Source: Nymphalis io
Lineage: Eukaryota > Arthropoda > Insecta > Lepidoptera > Nymphalidae
NCBI RefSeq assembly: GCF_905147045.1
Contig: NC_065902.1
Location: forward strand, 1,061,377 to 1,125,376
Direction: 5' to 3'
Length of the DNA: 64,000 nt
Shown: piece by piece, positions 1-10,900 of the stretch
Layout of the letters: the number at the start of each line of letters is the position of its first letter
Numbering within the stretch: the first letter of the stretch is position 1
Notes under the pieces: generated by a model
What the model was told of the DNA's origin: nothing
The model's database searches: none
The model's input: only the letters and a program-made list of their open reading frames with translations
Translations under genes and position numbers: made by a program

Positions 1-158
1 TATGTTCATGTAACATCAGTATTTGATGAACTGGAATGATAAAATATGTCACGCTTATGTAGTTATGAATGACAAGATACCTAGAAGAAGATTATTGGAA
101 GTCAAACGCACAATTATTTAGCAATAACATAATTTGGCTTTATCAAAAAATTACTTAC

Positions 159-937
159 CTGTTCAAATACCCATTAGGAGTGAGGAATTCGGACCACTTG
201 TCAGCTTCGCGTCCAGTCAATCTGATCTTTCCGTAGCCGACCGGACCCTCTTGTAGACGGCACTCTTCGCTGTCAGTATTGAGAATCGGCAGAGAGTCTA
301 ATGTCACCAGATATTCTAGAGATCGAGAACGCATCTGCGGTAATAATAAGAATAAATACTTTAATTCAGTCCAAATAATTACCACTGATTTTTGAGACAA
401 CATTTACAAATTCACTCCTCAATCTTTCAAATCTGCGCTGAACCTCTAGCCTATATTATCCAACAATTACAATATCGATAAAAGCCGAGATGGCCTAGTG
501 ATTAGAACGCGTGAATCTTAACCGATGATCGTGGGTTCAAACCCGGGCAAGAACCACTGAATTTTCATGAGCTTAATTTGTGATTATAATTCATCTCGTG
601 CTTGACGGTGAAGAAAAACATCGTGAGGAAACCTGCATGTGTCTAATTTCATTGAAATTATGTCACATGTATATTCTACAAGCAGGGAATTTATTCTCCA
701 CGTGTATTCAGGAGTTTGAAATGTTTACAGACAGACTAATATATAGGAGTGTAGGATATATCAAAGCATAAATAGTGAAGATTGATAGCAAACCTTCTTA
801 TCCCTATGTAATGCTATGAGATGGCAGCAACGAAAGCGCGGGTCTCTCTGCCCAGCGCCGTCTACTATCCTCTGCACCAAGCTCTCTACAGCACATTCTG
901 TCTCCACTGACATACGTCCTTGATTTGAAGGAAACAT
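159..937 (-). CDS. Mab-21-domain protein, first two coding exons (runs off left edge)
   Basis: Partial gene. Exon 1 is 937..794 (ATG at 937, 48 codons, donor GTTTGC, weak) and exon 2 is 334..159 (acceptor ..CCGCAG, donor GTAAGT). The next exon lies beyond position 1. The protein starts MFPSNQGRMSVETECAVESL, and exon 2 ends EFLTPNGYLN plus a split codon. This matches the N-terminal half of the Mab-21 fold: a helix ending in DPRF (MAB21L1 has EPRF), then the block GPVGYGKIRLTG...WSEFLTPNGYL, which parallels the MAB21L1 segment ending EFITASGYL. Mab-21 proteins are developmental relatives of cGAS. The cGAS-type Gly-Ser motif is not seen, and the strand aligning with EFEV in MAB21L1 reads SLEYLVTLD. 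It therefore looks more like a developmental Mab-21 protein than a nucleotide-signalling receptor, but the catalytic C-terminal part is not visible. The start is the first ATG of the conserved helix; an upstream coding exon cannot be excluded. Confidence 0.78.
483..700 (+). repeat. SINE-A copy (tRNA-derived), 3' part degraded
   Basis: Lies inside intron 1 of the Mab-21 gene, on the opposite strand. It has a tRNA-like head with an A-box-like stretch (GGCCTAGTGATTAGAACGC) and a B-box GGGTTCAAACCC, followed by the family body (TTCATCTCGTGCTTGACGG, CATCGTGAGGAAACCTGCAT). It lacks the 3' end seen in the copy at 63462. Confidence 0.85.
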
Positions 938-2737
938 AATAAATACAATTTTATCTAAACTGCTTTACTGTTTTACGTACAAGAAAAAAACCTTTTTTAC
1001 CAATAATTTAATTTTTAAAATAGACTTTTTTTTTCAATTATATTAATTAGGTATTTATTACATATATGTCACTTCACGTAACATCAGATACACATATTAA
1101 ACAAATTGCCTCACTTTCGAAGATATTTTATTCAAAAAAAAGTATAATAATAAGTATTTAAGAAAAGCAAATAAGGTTAAATCAAATACATTTTAAAGCT
1201 GACGGAAATGATCATAGTTGCAATGTTAAAAAAACGTCCTCTACCTACCTACGTAATTAACTATTAATGAAGTACATAAGCTTCAATATCGCTAAGCTAA
1301 GCTATCATATGTTTTGCGTAGTCATAAGTCTATATGATTACCTATACTTACAAAATATTTTATCCTTACATTCTAGGACGCAGAAATTTGAAATTTAGAC
1401 TTATTTTATAATGATAAAAGGATTTTTGGATTTTTATTTTTTAAGCGGAGGTATCATGTAAGGTGTGTCTTTGTAAGAATTTTATCCGTACGAAGTAACA
1501 TTTTAGGAAGACAGAAAGTGATAAGCGACTCTGATAATAATAACTATAACATTTAAAGAACACAAGAATCAAAGTTGCGTATCACTAAGTTTTTTTCAAT
1601 TATGGTTATAAATAAAGAATTCTTATTTTTTTTGTCTTACCATTTAAGTCCTCCTCATAAAGCGTGTCCACGTAGGAGTTAAGGGACCTTACTTGTTGGG
1701 CGGAAAACCGCAATCCTGAAGATGGTAGACACAGGTCTGTTCCTGGTATATCAGATGCCAGCTCTGATGCGCCCGACCCCATCTCTAAACCATTAAGCCG
1801 TGTATAAATACTTAGCTTTCTCTTAATACAAACTTACTCTTCTCTTCTCCTAATACAAAGTTACTGTATTTTATGTGATTTGTTATTTAAGTTAGTAATA
1901 ATAAAAATAAAAATTAATACACTTAGTTCCCTTTTTTATATTTAATTAGTATTTAATATTCCGATAAGAAATAATGATATTGATGTGATTAATAAAACAC
2001 TTTTATTTCGAACAATATTTAGTCATAGTTTGTGATTTATAATAATTTAAGTGATACCGTCTCTTATTTTCACGATTTTTTGCCAATATGGTTTATAGGT
2101 GCTACAATTCTAACTACACCTTTTATCCCTAAATGTTAGCTTGCGCTAAATTCATTTAAAAGGTCCGATTTACATTTCATACGAAATCGACTATTACTTT
2201 TGTTTTTAAAATGATTTAAATGTCGGTCGATGTTAACCTCGCATAAACCTCGCATTTTTCATATTAAACAATTTAATATAAGAATTTCATAGCGCTGTTT
2301 AATGTTGCAATATCCGACATACCGAGGTTTCGTAAACACCATAAAATAATTTTAAGGTTAGCTGAAATCTATCGATTTTTCGGCAAAGTTTGTGGAAGTT
2401 TAACAACTATACTACTTTCTAGTCCGTCTGAGGTCGATGCCAAAACCTTGAACATTTTTTTTACGTCGAGCCAAAATCAGTAAAACCGTTTTTGAGTAGA
2501 AATACATTATAACCTCCTTTTATTTATTTTTATTTTATTTATTTTAAAATTGAAAGTCATGTATGTACACTCAACAACTCCCACAGAAAATATTTTATTA
2601 CAAAATTTCTCAATAAAATAAAAAAATCTTAAGTAATGTGAAAGATTAATGTTTGTTTATGGTTCCGTATTCAATATCGATCATACATCAATTATTATTC
2701 ACGGACGACGCAAACACACAATATCAGCGAAATCAAA

Positions 2738-2854
2738 ATGGCGTCGATTGTCCAGCATCCGGCGGAAGCGTCATTATGTGTCGCCGCTCATGCGCAGGTG
2801 ACCGTGAACGATCTCCCATTGATTTTGTTACATGATTACATTTACACAACATGA
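2738..2854 (+). other. GC-rich island with 38-codon ORF; possible first exon or promoter
   Basis: In a very AT-rich setting, about 2700-2815 is GC-rich. It holds ATG in a good context (TCAAAATGG) and an uninterrupted 38-codon frame beginning MASIVQHPAEASLCVAAHAQ and ending at TGA 2852-2854. A potential donor (CAG|GTGACC) falls exactly after those 20 codons, so this could be a first coding exon. The string CAAAATGGCG is also a YY1/Pho-type site, and CCGGCGGAAG resembles an ETS site, so a promoter or enhancer is equally possible. No downstream partner exon was found on the plus strand, and the protein is not recognised. Confidence 0.3.
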
Positions 2855-3544
2855 CAAAAAACGCTTAATAGACCGTAAATAGTTTAGTCTCCAAAAAAGG
2901 TCGAAACCCGTATTCAATAATAATAATATTGAATAATATTATTTTTGTAGTTCTATTGGGTTCGTTTTAAACTTAGAAACTTAGTAAATACTTTTGGAAG
3001 TAAGCAGAATTATCAAAAGATAAGTATTGATATAACATTAAATTAAAGGCAAAAAAAGCCAAACATTATAATTCTACTATAATTAGGTGCTTATTGTAGA
3101 AAATAACCCATCTATCTGTCGAAATTAATGTATTTTTTTTATAATACAGCAAAACGTGTTATTTGCGTTGGACCGCTGGAACATAAGTATGTTTTTTATG
3201 CATTATAATATCTATATATCTGATTAAGATCTACGTATTCTTATCTACTGACTGTAAGCTGTATTTACTGTTTCTCTATCATGTTTTTGACCCAGATAAT
3301 ATAAATTGCCCATTAATGGGATTCGTTTTCAATGGAAAAACTCAATGGATACTAGCATTTGCAATTGTGAACATAAGTAGGACAAAATCAAAATGTATTC
3401 TATTCAAATAATAAAAGCAATTTTAGATCCTCATTTTAAAAGATTAATTAAATAAATACTAAAGATTCGGCGAGTAACTATAAAACAACGTTTGTGTATG
3501 ATATCTACTGATATATATGACATGTGTTATATACAAGTTTTCGC

Positions 3545-3700
3545 CCGCACCTACGCCCGCATGTGAAGCGGGCATCTATTAAGTAAAAAGATAGCTTACG
3601 TCCTTCCTTGTGATTCAACCTTGAGCTTGCTACCAAATTTCATCAAAATCGGTTTAGTAGATTTGAAAGCGTAACAGACAAAATTACTTTAGCATTTATA
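3545..3700 (+). repeat. Decayed LINE 3'-tail-like dispersed repeat
   Basis: Contains the typical string ACCAAATTTCATCAAAATCG followed by GGTTTAGTAG...AACAGACA. This resembles the 3' tails of RTE-like retroelements widespread in arthropods. No coding part is left. The element class is inferred from the tail motif only. Confidence 0.45.
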
Positions 3701-5757
3701 ATTTTCTAACGTATTCAAAGGGCATATCTAAGGCAACATTTAAAATATCCACAGCCCTGTAAATATGACAATATCAATACATGTATGGTTTAAATTTTAG
3801 CAACTTTGTACGTCATATTTTCATAGTTTCCCTAATGACTGGCTTTAGACATTGTTCACGTAATAAATTACACGCTTTTCCCGCTAACAATGACTGGTTA
3901 AAACGTACAATTACCGCTGTAATGACATGTCATTTGTACCGTATTGTCAACGAGACGGAGGCCTTGGGACGTAACTAGGGCTGGCGACCCTTCGGTTTTT
4001 ACACGTAGTCTCTTGATAAGAAGGGTGCATCCCCAATAAAGTACCGTTCATCTCCATCCGAAAGGAAAAAACTGTCCTAACAGGATATTTTTAAAAGTGA
4101 ATCTTTTTTGGACTAGTTCAGTGTAAAATATCGAAGTCAATTAATTTGAATGTTTGGTACAAAAAGGTATAACCTTCGCCTAAATACTTTATTTTTTTTA
4201 TTCTTATCACCAATGGAGATGGACGAATGTGTAAATTATGTTATGTAGGTACATTTAAAAAGTGTTATATCCATTGCTTATATTTCCAATATGTAATTTC
4301 TTAATTACATTTAATTAACCCTGAATAATTAAACACAAAATATTTCAATAAGTGACAAACACCGTAGTTTTTTTAAAAGTAAAATAATTTTAAAAAACAC
4401 AACGACGTCTCTTTTAAAATAATTAATAAACGTTGAATTTATTTTCTGAGACATTTTTATTGAAATATATACGATATGTTTCTTATTCTTTGCCTATTTT
4501 TTCTTAAGTCTTGCAGCCCTATACGTAAAGCATAATTTGACACTTTATATTAATGATAAAGTATAAAGTGAGCTGAGCAATAAATTTTACAAATATGAGT
4601 TAGATTGTGATTATTTGTGTAGTAAATTTTTAGTGATGTAGTAAATTTTTATTAAACGTATACAAAATTTACAAATACATAATTCGATGTCAAAGAGTTG
4701 TTTTTTAAAATTACGTCCCATTTAGGGCCTAGATTCTAGAACGTTCTTTCTAAGTCAAGGTTAAAAAACAATCTATAATGTATACTAAACTTATACGTAT
4801 TCTAAGTTTAACTGAATCGCTTTTATAAAACTGCATTAAGTTCTGAACCAAATCAAAATTTAACCGACTTACAATTAACCTTATTTTAATATGTAACCAA
4901 TATTTAGAATTATAATTTATACTTACGTAAAGTTTTTATTTATTCCATAAAATTACACACCAAATAGAAAAAAAAACTTTTGTAAAAAATATAGGAGTCC
5001 GAATCCCGTCTATTTTCTATTTCACTTTTAATTTTTCAAACCGGCACTGACACTCGGTCTAACAGCTCTTCGCTCACAAAGCGCGGGAAACAAGTGTTTG
5101 GGTAGGGACTAGCGCTCTTGACGAGTTGTGATCGGAAGTAGCCTCAATTGTTATGTTTTGTACACAAACACAATTAGTGTGAATGATTTAATTTCTTCCA
5201 TATTTACAGAAATGTTATAAAATTGGCTTGAATTTTCATAAAACAATCGGTTTAAAATTATTATTAAATTAATGAAAAAAAAATTATCTACTCAAAATAT
5301 TAATCTATTTTAAAACAGTACAGTACACTATTTTTGAAAATATTTACGTTATTTTAATAGGTATAATACTATCTAATATAAATTTGTCAAACACATTTTA
5401 TAGGTAAGGTTACGTGGTATTTTACTACGTAACCCGTTGAGGTGTCAGGAATAATGGTATCCAATCTCTCTAAGTCAGTGTGAAAGTGCCTCAAATAGTT
5501 CCCTTATCAGCGCCCAAACACTTTATCTTCTAACTTTCGTCTGGAACTTTCCCTACACTAGTTCAAATTAAAAAGCTATTAAGGACGACCCACTACCGTA
5601 AAGTTGTATCAGCACACCGATACAGATGTACCTACGTACCAGTATAGTTGTAGCATTCCAAAATTTTTATTTTTAATATTTAATTTCAACTCGAATTCAA
5701 TCTTCGTTCAATTCTTAATAAATTAATTTTTATTAATTATAATATATAATCATAATA

Positions 5758-5806
5758 AAGGCGTAATATAATCTAAATATAATTAAATTATATTATATTA
5801 CGCCTT
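5758..5806. repeat. Inverted repeat, 15-bp perfect arms
   Basis: The arms AAGGCGTAATATAAT (5758-5772) and ATTATATTACGCCTT (5792-5806) are exact reverse complements around a 19-nt AT-rich centre that can itself partly pair. It lies in intergenic DNA. Confidence 0.8.
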
Positions 5807-7585
5807 AAAAATGTAGCATAAAATATTCTAATAATTATTATTTTATAAAAAAACCAATATTTCTACTGTTAAAATTCGACTATATTGTTGCTCTTGCCTT
5901 ATTTTACTACGTTTGAATTAGATAACGACTTATACTTCAGATAAATGAAAAACATTTGTTTGTGCAAACTAATTCTAAATCGGTATAAAATAAATAAGTT
6001 CGCGATTCCATATTATTTTCATCTGGGATTAAACCATAAAGATCATCTTACATATGAATAGAATATCTACAATAATCAATTAAGATTAGTACCGAATTCC
6101 ATTATTTTAGTAATTGACTTCCATGATACGATCTAAGTGTGTAACTATTATTTCGAATTGTATGTTTATTTCAAAGATTACTGGCTATCGTAGCAACATT
6201 CAACAATCAAAGCTGGCGTGCCTCGTGGCAGTTAGCGGAATAAATTAAAACTTAGACAAACGTAGATTAAACGCGCGATTAGTTGCCGTGATTCAGCAGC
6301 TATTCTTAAATAATAATACATTTCGAAAATGTATCCTATTATATCTTCAATTTCTATTTAAATAGTATTAAATACGTATCTTTATTTATGAAAGTTTATT
6401 TAAAAAAATTTTGGTACGTAAGAAATTCGGATAATAATAAGTTGAATAACATGACACCAAAAAATTATTTCGACAATTACCCTAGTTGCCATTATATCTT
6501 TCCAAACCAGACCTAACCATTGATCATTATAATTATAAAATTTCATATTTGAAAATAAATACTAGTGTTCAATCAGGATGGTTCAATGTAACCGGTTTAT
6601 CATTCTACCTATTATATATATCATTATTATATTTATTATATATATCATATATTTCATTGTCAAAAGAAAAATTGTGTGCTGTTCTCGTGTTATGTGTATA
6701 ATATGGCTTACGAGTTATGCTCGATATTAATGAAGTAAGTATATGCTTGAAATTTTGGATTAGAGGATATTATTGTTGTCTTAATTCACATTTTTAAAAG
6801 GGTGTAAGCCACACAAACTAATAACGAAGAGTTTGAACGATAACGTTATTAAAATGGTTACGTGGATATGATAAGATATGTATTTAACAAAACATTTCCC
6901 AATAGATAATATCTACGCCTATATTTTTATTTGGTTTAAGAAATACCAATACTCCAAAATAGTCAAAAAAAAAAGGCTTGGAAACATTTCACAATGGAAA
7001 CATTTCACACGATGATGTATTTTATATAAAATGTTTTATATGCTTCGAATTTTATTAGATAAAAAATAGTAAAAACCTCAATATATCCCAGGGGACTGCC
7101 TGATGAAATGCTTTTAATTAAAATGTTTCGTATAAACATATGGCTTAGTTATTTACTGCAAAAAGTGTAATTGGCCGTGCCAAGAAATATATTATGTTTA
7201 TATTAGCTTATGTACATTGTACACCAGCTTTACACCGCGAAAGTATGGAGATTCGCCGCTCTTTCGCGGTACTACAAACGTAGCACCTATATGACCGCTT
7301 CGTTATGAAAGTTGGCAAGAAATACAAATACAATAAAAATAGAAAAATATGCTGTTTTTAAGATAATAATTTTAACTTTTTATCGATTTTATTTTATAAT
7401 AATCACTAGTTTATTTATTTCGAGCTTATTTAAAATGGAAATAAACATCCCAAGTTGTGCAAACCTCACGGATAGTCAAATCGTCACTCGGATTACATGA
7501 ACGTGACATGACGCGATAATTATAATTTTCACTTGTTATATGCCCAATATTTATAATGGATTTCTTCCGAAAGCCCATTAATTCC

Positions 7586-7692
7586 AGCCCAAAGTTGGTG
7601 GCGCATCGGCGATCTAAAGGATAGTTAATATATTTTCAGTGCCAACCTATGGGCGATGGTTACCACATACCATCATGTGCCAGTTTGGCAAA
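7586..7692 (+). repeat. SINE-B fragment (diverged)
   Basis: Retains AAGTTGGTGGCGCATCGGCG, the GCCAAC..TATGGGCG segment and ACCATCATGTGCCAG, in the orientation whose 3' end is A-rich. It is truncated at both ends. Confidence 0.65.
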
Positions 7693-7891
7693 TTATTTTT
7701 AAATAAAATAAAAAAGTTTAAGTCTGCTTCACTAAAGTGCTAACAACACATGTACAATTTTTTAAATCAAAAGAATAAACAAAAAAAAAATTGCGAACAA
7801 GTGCGAGGAGGTATTCATTTTTGTGTATAATCTATGGTAATACATAAACGGAGAGAGGGGATAAAATGAAAGTCACAGAAACGCATATACA

Positions 7892-7897
7892 TTTATT
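7892..7897 (-). terminator. Candidate poly(A) signal for DDX42
   Basis: AATAAA on the minus strand, about 20 nt past the DDX42 stop codon at 7920-7918. If used, the 3' UTR would be unusually short. No cleavage-site evidence is available. Confidence 0.4.
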
Positions 7898-7917
7898 ACA
7901 CATGAGACATATATACA

Positions 7918-10900
7918 CTACTCCCAGCGACTGCGCTTGGCGCGGCGCGCGGGCGCGGTGACGCCGGGCTGCAGCGCCGCGCGCGTCTGCTCCCACGAGT
8001 GGTCCGTGGACGCCGTGAACTGCAACACACGCACGTCACAAATGCCTTATACGTCACATTACGTCAAAGGAGACTTTACTGCCTTGAAAATAAACATACA
8101 TTTTCACTGGTGGTAGAGCTTTGTGCAAGCTCGTCTGGGTAGGTACCGGTTTGAAGGGTGAGTGAGCCAGTGTGATTACTGACACAAGGGACATAACATC
8201 TTAGTTCCCAAGGTTGGTGGCGCATTGCTGATGTAAGCGATGGTTAACATTTCTTACAGTGCCAATGTCTATGGGTGTTGGTGACCACTTACCATCAGGT
8301 GGCCCATATGCTCGTCCGCCTTCATATTCCATAAAAAAATTTAAAAAAAAACTGGCTACCGGTTCATATCTTTATTTTCAATGAATTTTTTTTCGGTATC
8401 AAATTAAAAATATACTTATTCAAAGAGACCCTCAAAAGTTTAGAATCGGAAAAAAACACAGAAGTTTTTAATATAATTTTTGTAGGCTAATCTGTATTTT
8501 TAAGCGTCAACAGCGCAATGGTTTACGGGCCGCCTATAAAACTATAAAAGTTCAATCCTGACCCCTTGGGCTATTGCCGTTTCCACTCATAACACAAGCC
8601 GTACGCTTAATTGAAGGGAAAAATAGGAATATTAGTAATTCCTTAAGAACAGGTATTGCTATTATTCTCTTATTTTAAATGTATTTAAAAAAATATATGA
8701 AAGATATATATCAATTATCAAGTTCTCCTCATTTCAAGGTCATCAGATGTAATTAAACTAATCACCGCGGCAGCATGCGAAAGTGATCCCGTGGCGCTCC
8801 TCATTAAGACGGAAAGGGTACCGCTGGTTTTTTAGTGGGTATTCCGATGTTCGGGGCGACACCGGCGAGCCCCACATACCCCCCCACTGTTCTCGTGGGG
8901 GAAACGCGTAAGGCGTTTTTGCAGCGTTAAAAAAAAAGGTAATCAAACTAATACCTGATTATATTGCGATCGGAAGGCTTGCTTGAGTGAGGAGAGCCGG
9001 TCGGTGGCGGGTCCTCCGGGCTTCTCCACGGGCACTATTGGTATTTCATCATTGTAGGCGGGAAGGCCTGGGCGCTCCTTGTATCTAAAACATTCATATT
9101 GGTTATTTTTTGTATACATTACCAAAATATAATAATATCCTGGGACATTACTCACTCACTCACACGGCCATCTGATCCCAAACTAAGTAGAGCTTGTACT
9201 ATGGAAACCAGACAACTGATATACTATATATACTACTTTTTTTTTGTAAATACATACTCATATAAATAATTACACCCAGACTCAGGACAAATAGACATGC
9301 TCATGCGCACAAATGTCCATGCGTGGGAATCGAACCCACAACCTTGGCGTGAAAGGCAATATCTACCGACCACACCAACCGGCCCGTCAATACTGTAACT
9401 ACTATAATAGTTGCGTCATATTTAATTCTAAAGCCCAAATCTGTATGTCCAGTTCGTTTTGTAATGAAATCCACTGTAATTGATCGTACCCCAAACCACA
9501 CCCTCCAATATTGAGGTTCTTGCTCTTGCCGATCTTGAAACGAGATTTGCGGAACCAGGCGGACTGCATCGCCAAATGCGTTAACTCTTCCGGGACCTCC
9601 TGTTCATTATAATGAAATAATTAACATATTTATATAAAACGAGCAACTATAATGTAATGCTTACATTACATGACTTTTAATATATAATTTAATAGTTATT
9701 ATTAATAGTTAATTTAAGTTAATTAATTAGTTAATAAAATATTTGCATGTCATAAATATAGTGACTAAACATGTACAATTTATTAATAATTTCCGAAAAA
9801 AAATACGGTTAACTGGCTATTGAAAAAAAAAGGCTACAAACATATATTTAAGTACAATTAAAACATAGATCAATCGGTTGTAGGAGTGACCTGCTGCGCG
9901 CCCTCGAGGTTCCGCAGCAGGTGTCCCGCGAAGTCCCGGTCGCGGTCCCGCGCCAGCAGCGTGTAGGCGTCCCCGCGCACGCCGGCGCGTCCCGTGCGGC
10001 CCACGCGGTGCGTGTGCGTGTCGATGTCCCGCGCCACGGTGAAGTTGATCACCGTGCGGATGTGCGGGATGTCGAGACCGCGGGCTGAGAGTCGAGTGCT
10101 GGGTTAGGATCTACCAATGGAGACTACTAGTGTCTACCGACTCGTCTGTCTACTACAATATGGTATTTTTAGCAAACTAAACTAACATATCAATGTAAAC
10201 AAATAGCAAAATAAGAGACACGAAATCACTAAAGTAATACAAGTCCAAATTACAGTACAGTTCAGTAACAGCCTATTAATCTCCCACTGTGGTAGACATG
10301 TGGCAGAATTTCAACGAAATTAGACACATGCAGGTTTCCTCACGATGTTTTCCTTCACCGTCAAGAACGAGATAAATTATAAACACAAATTAAGCACATG
10401 AAAATTCAGTGGTGCTTGCTCGGGTTTGAACCCACGATCATCGGTTAAGATTCACGCGTTCTAACCACTAGGCTATCTCGGCTTTTTTTTTAAATGCCTA
10501 TTAAGGTGGTGTAATTATTATTACGAAGAACAATTTAAATATCAATCGAAAAAAGTATTCAAAATGTTAGTTATGTCTTTTATAGTATTTGTAATTTCAT
10601 TGGCTCAAATTCACATACCAGCAACATCGGTGGCCACCAGTATACTGCTTTCCTGCCGTTTAAAAGCCGTAATGACCTTGTTCCTGTCTGCCTGCTCCAT
10701 GTCTCCATGCAGCAGCAGCGCATCATATTCCTGTACACCTAGATTAGCGGCTGTCTGTTCCGCTTCAAGCTGAGATACAATTAAAATAAATTATATTTAA
10801 TTTAGCTATAATTTTGTAAAATATTGCTTTAACTGTGTTTATTATTAAAATGGTTACTTTTGGTACACAATTTTGTTCAATATACTACACCAAAATTTTA

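Larger units (their letters stand above)
938..7585. other. AT-rich intergenic region between the Mab-21 gene and the DDX42 3' end
   Basis: About 6.6 kb with no recognisable coding exon on either strand apart from the short ORF at 2738. It contains a LINE-tail remnant (3545), a hairpin (5758) and otherwise unremarkable A/T-rich sequence. The longer ORFs here show no family resemblance and have the A/T-rich codon make-up of random sequence. Confidence 0.7.

Noticed and set aside
483..560. tRNA gene (A-box and B-box present)
   Set aside because: The acceptor and anticodon stems cannot be closed and the same head recurs with a common non-tRNA body at 10486, 57338 and 63462, so it is a SINE.
5078..5091. 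E2F-like site (AAGCGCGGGAAAC) as evidence of a gene start
   Set aside because: A single good match in otherwise featureless DNA; no ORF, island or partner motif nearby.
9301..9501. Protein-coding ORF on the minus strand
   Set aside because: It covers the SINE-C head and tRNA-like region; the frame has no family resemblance.
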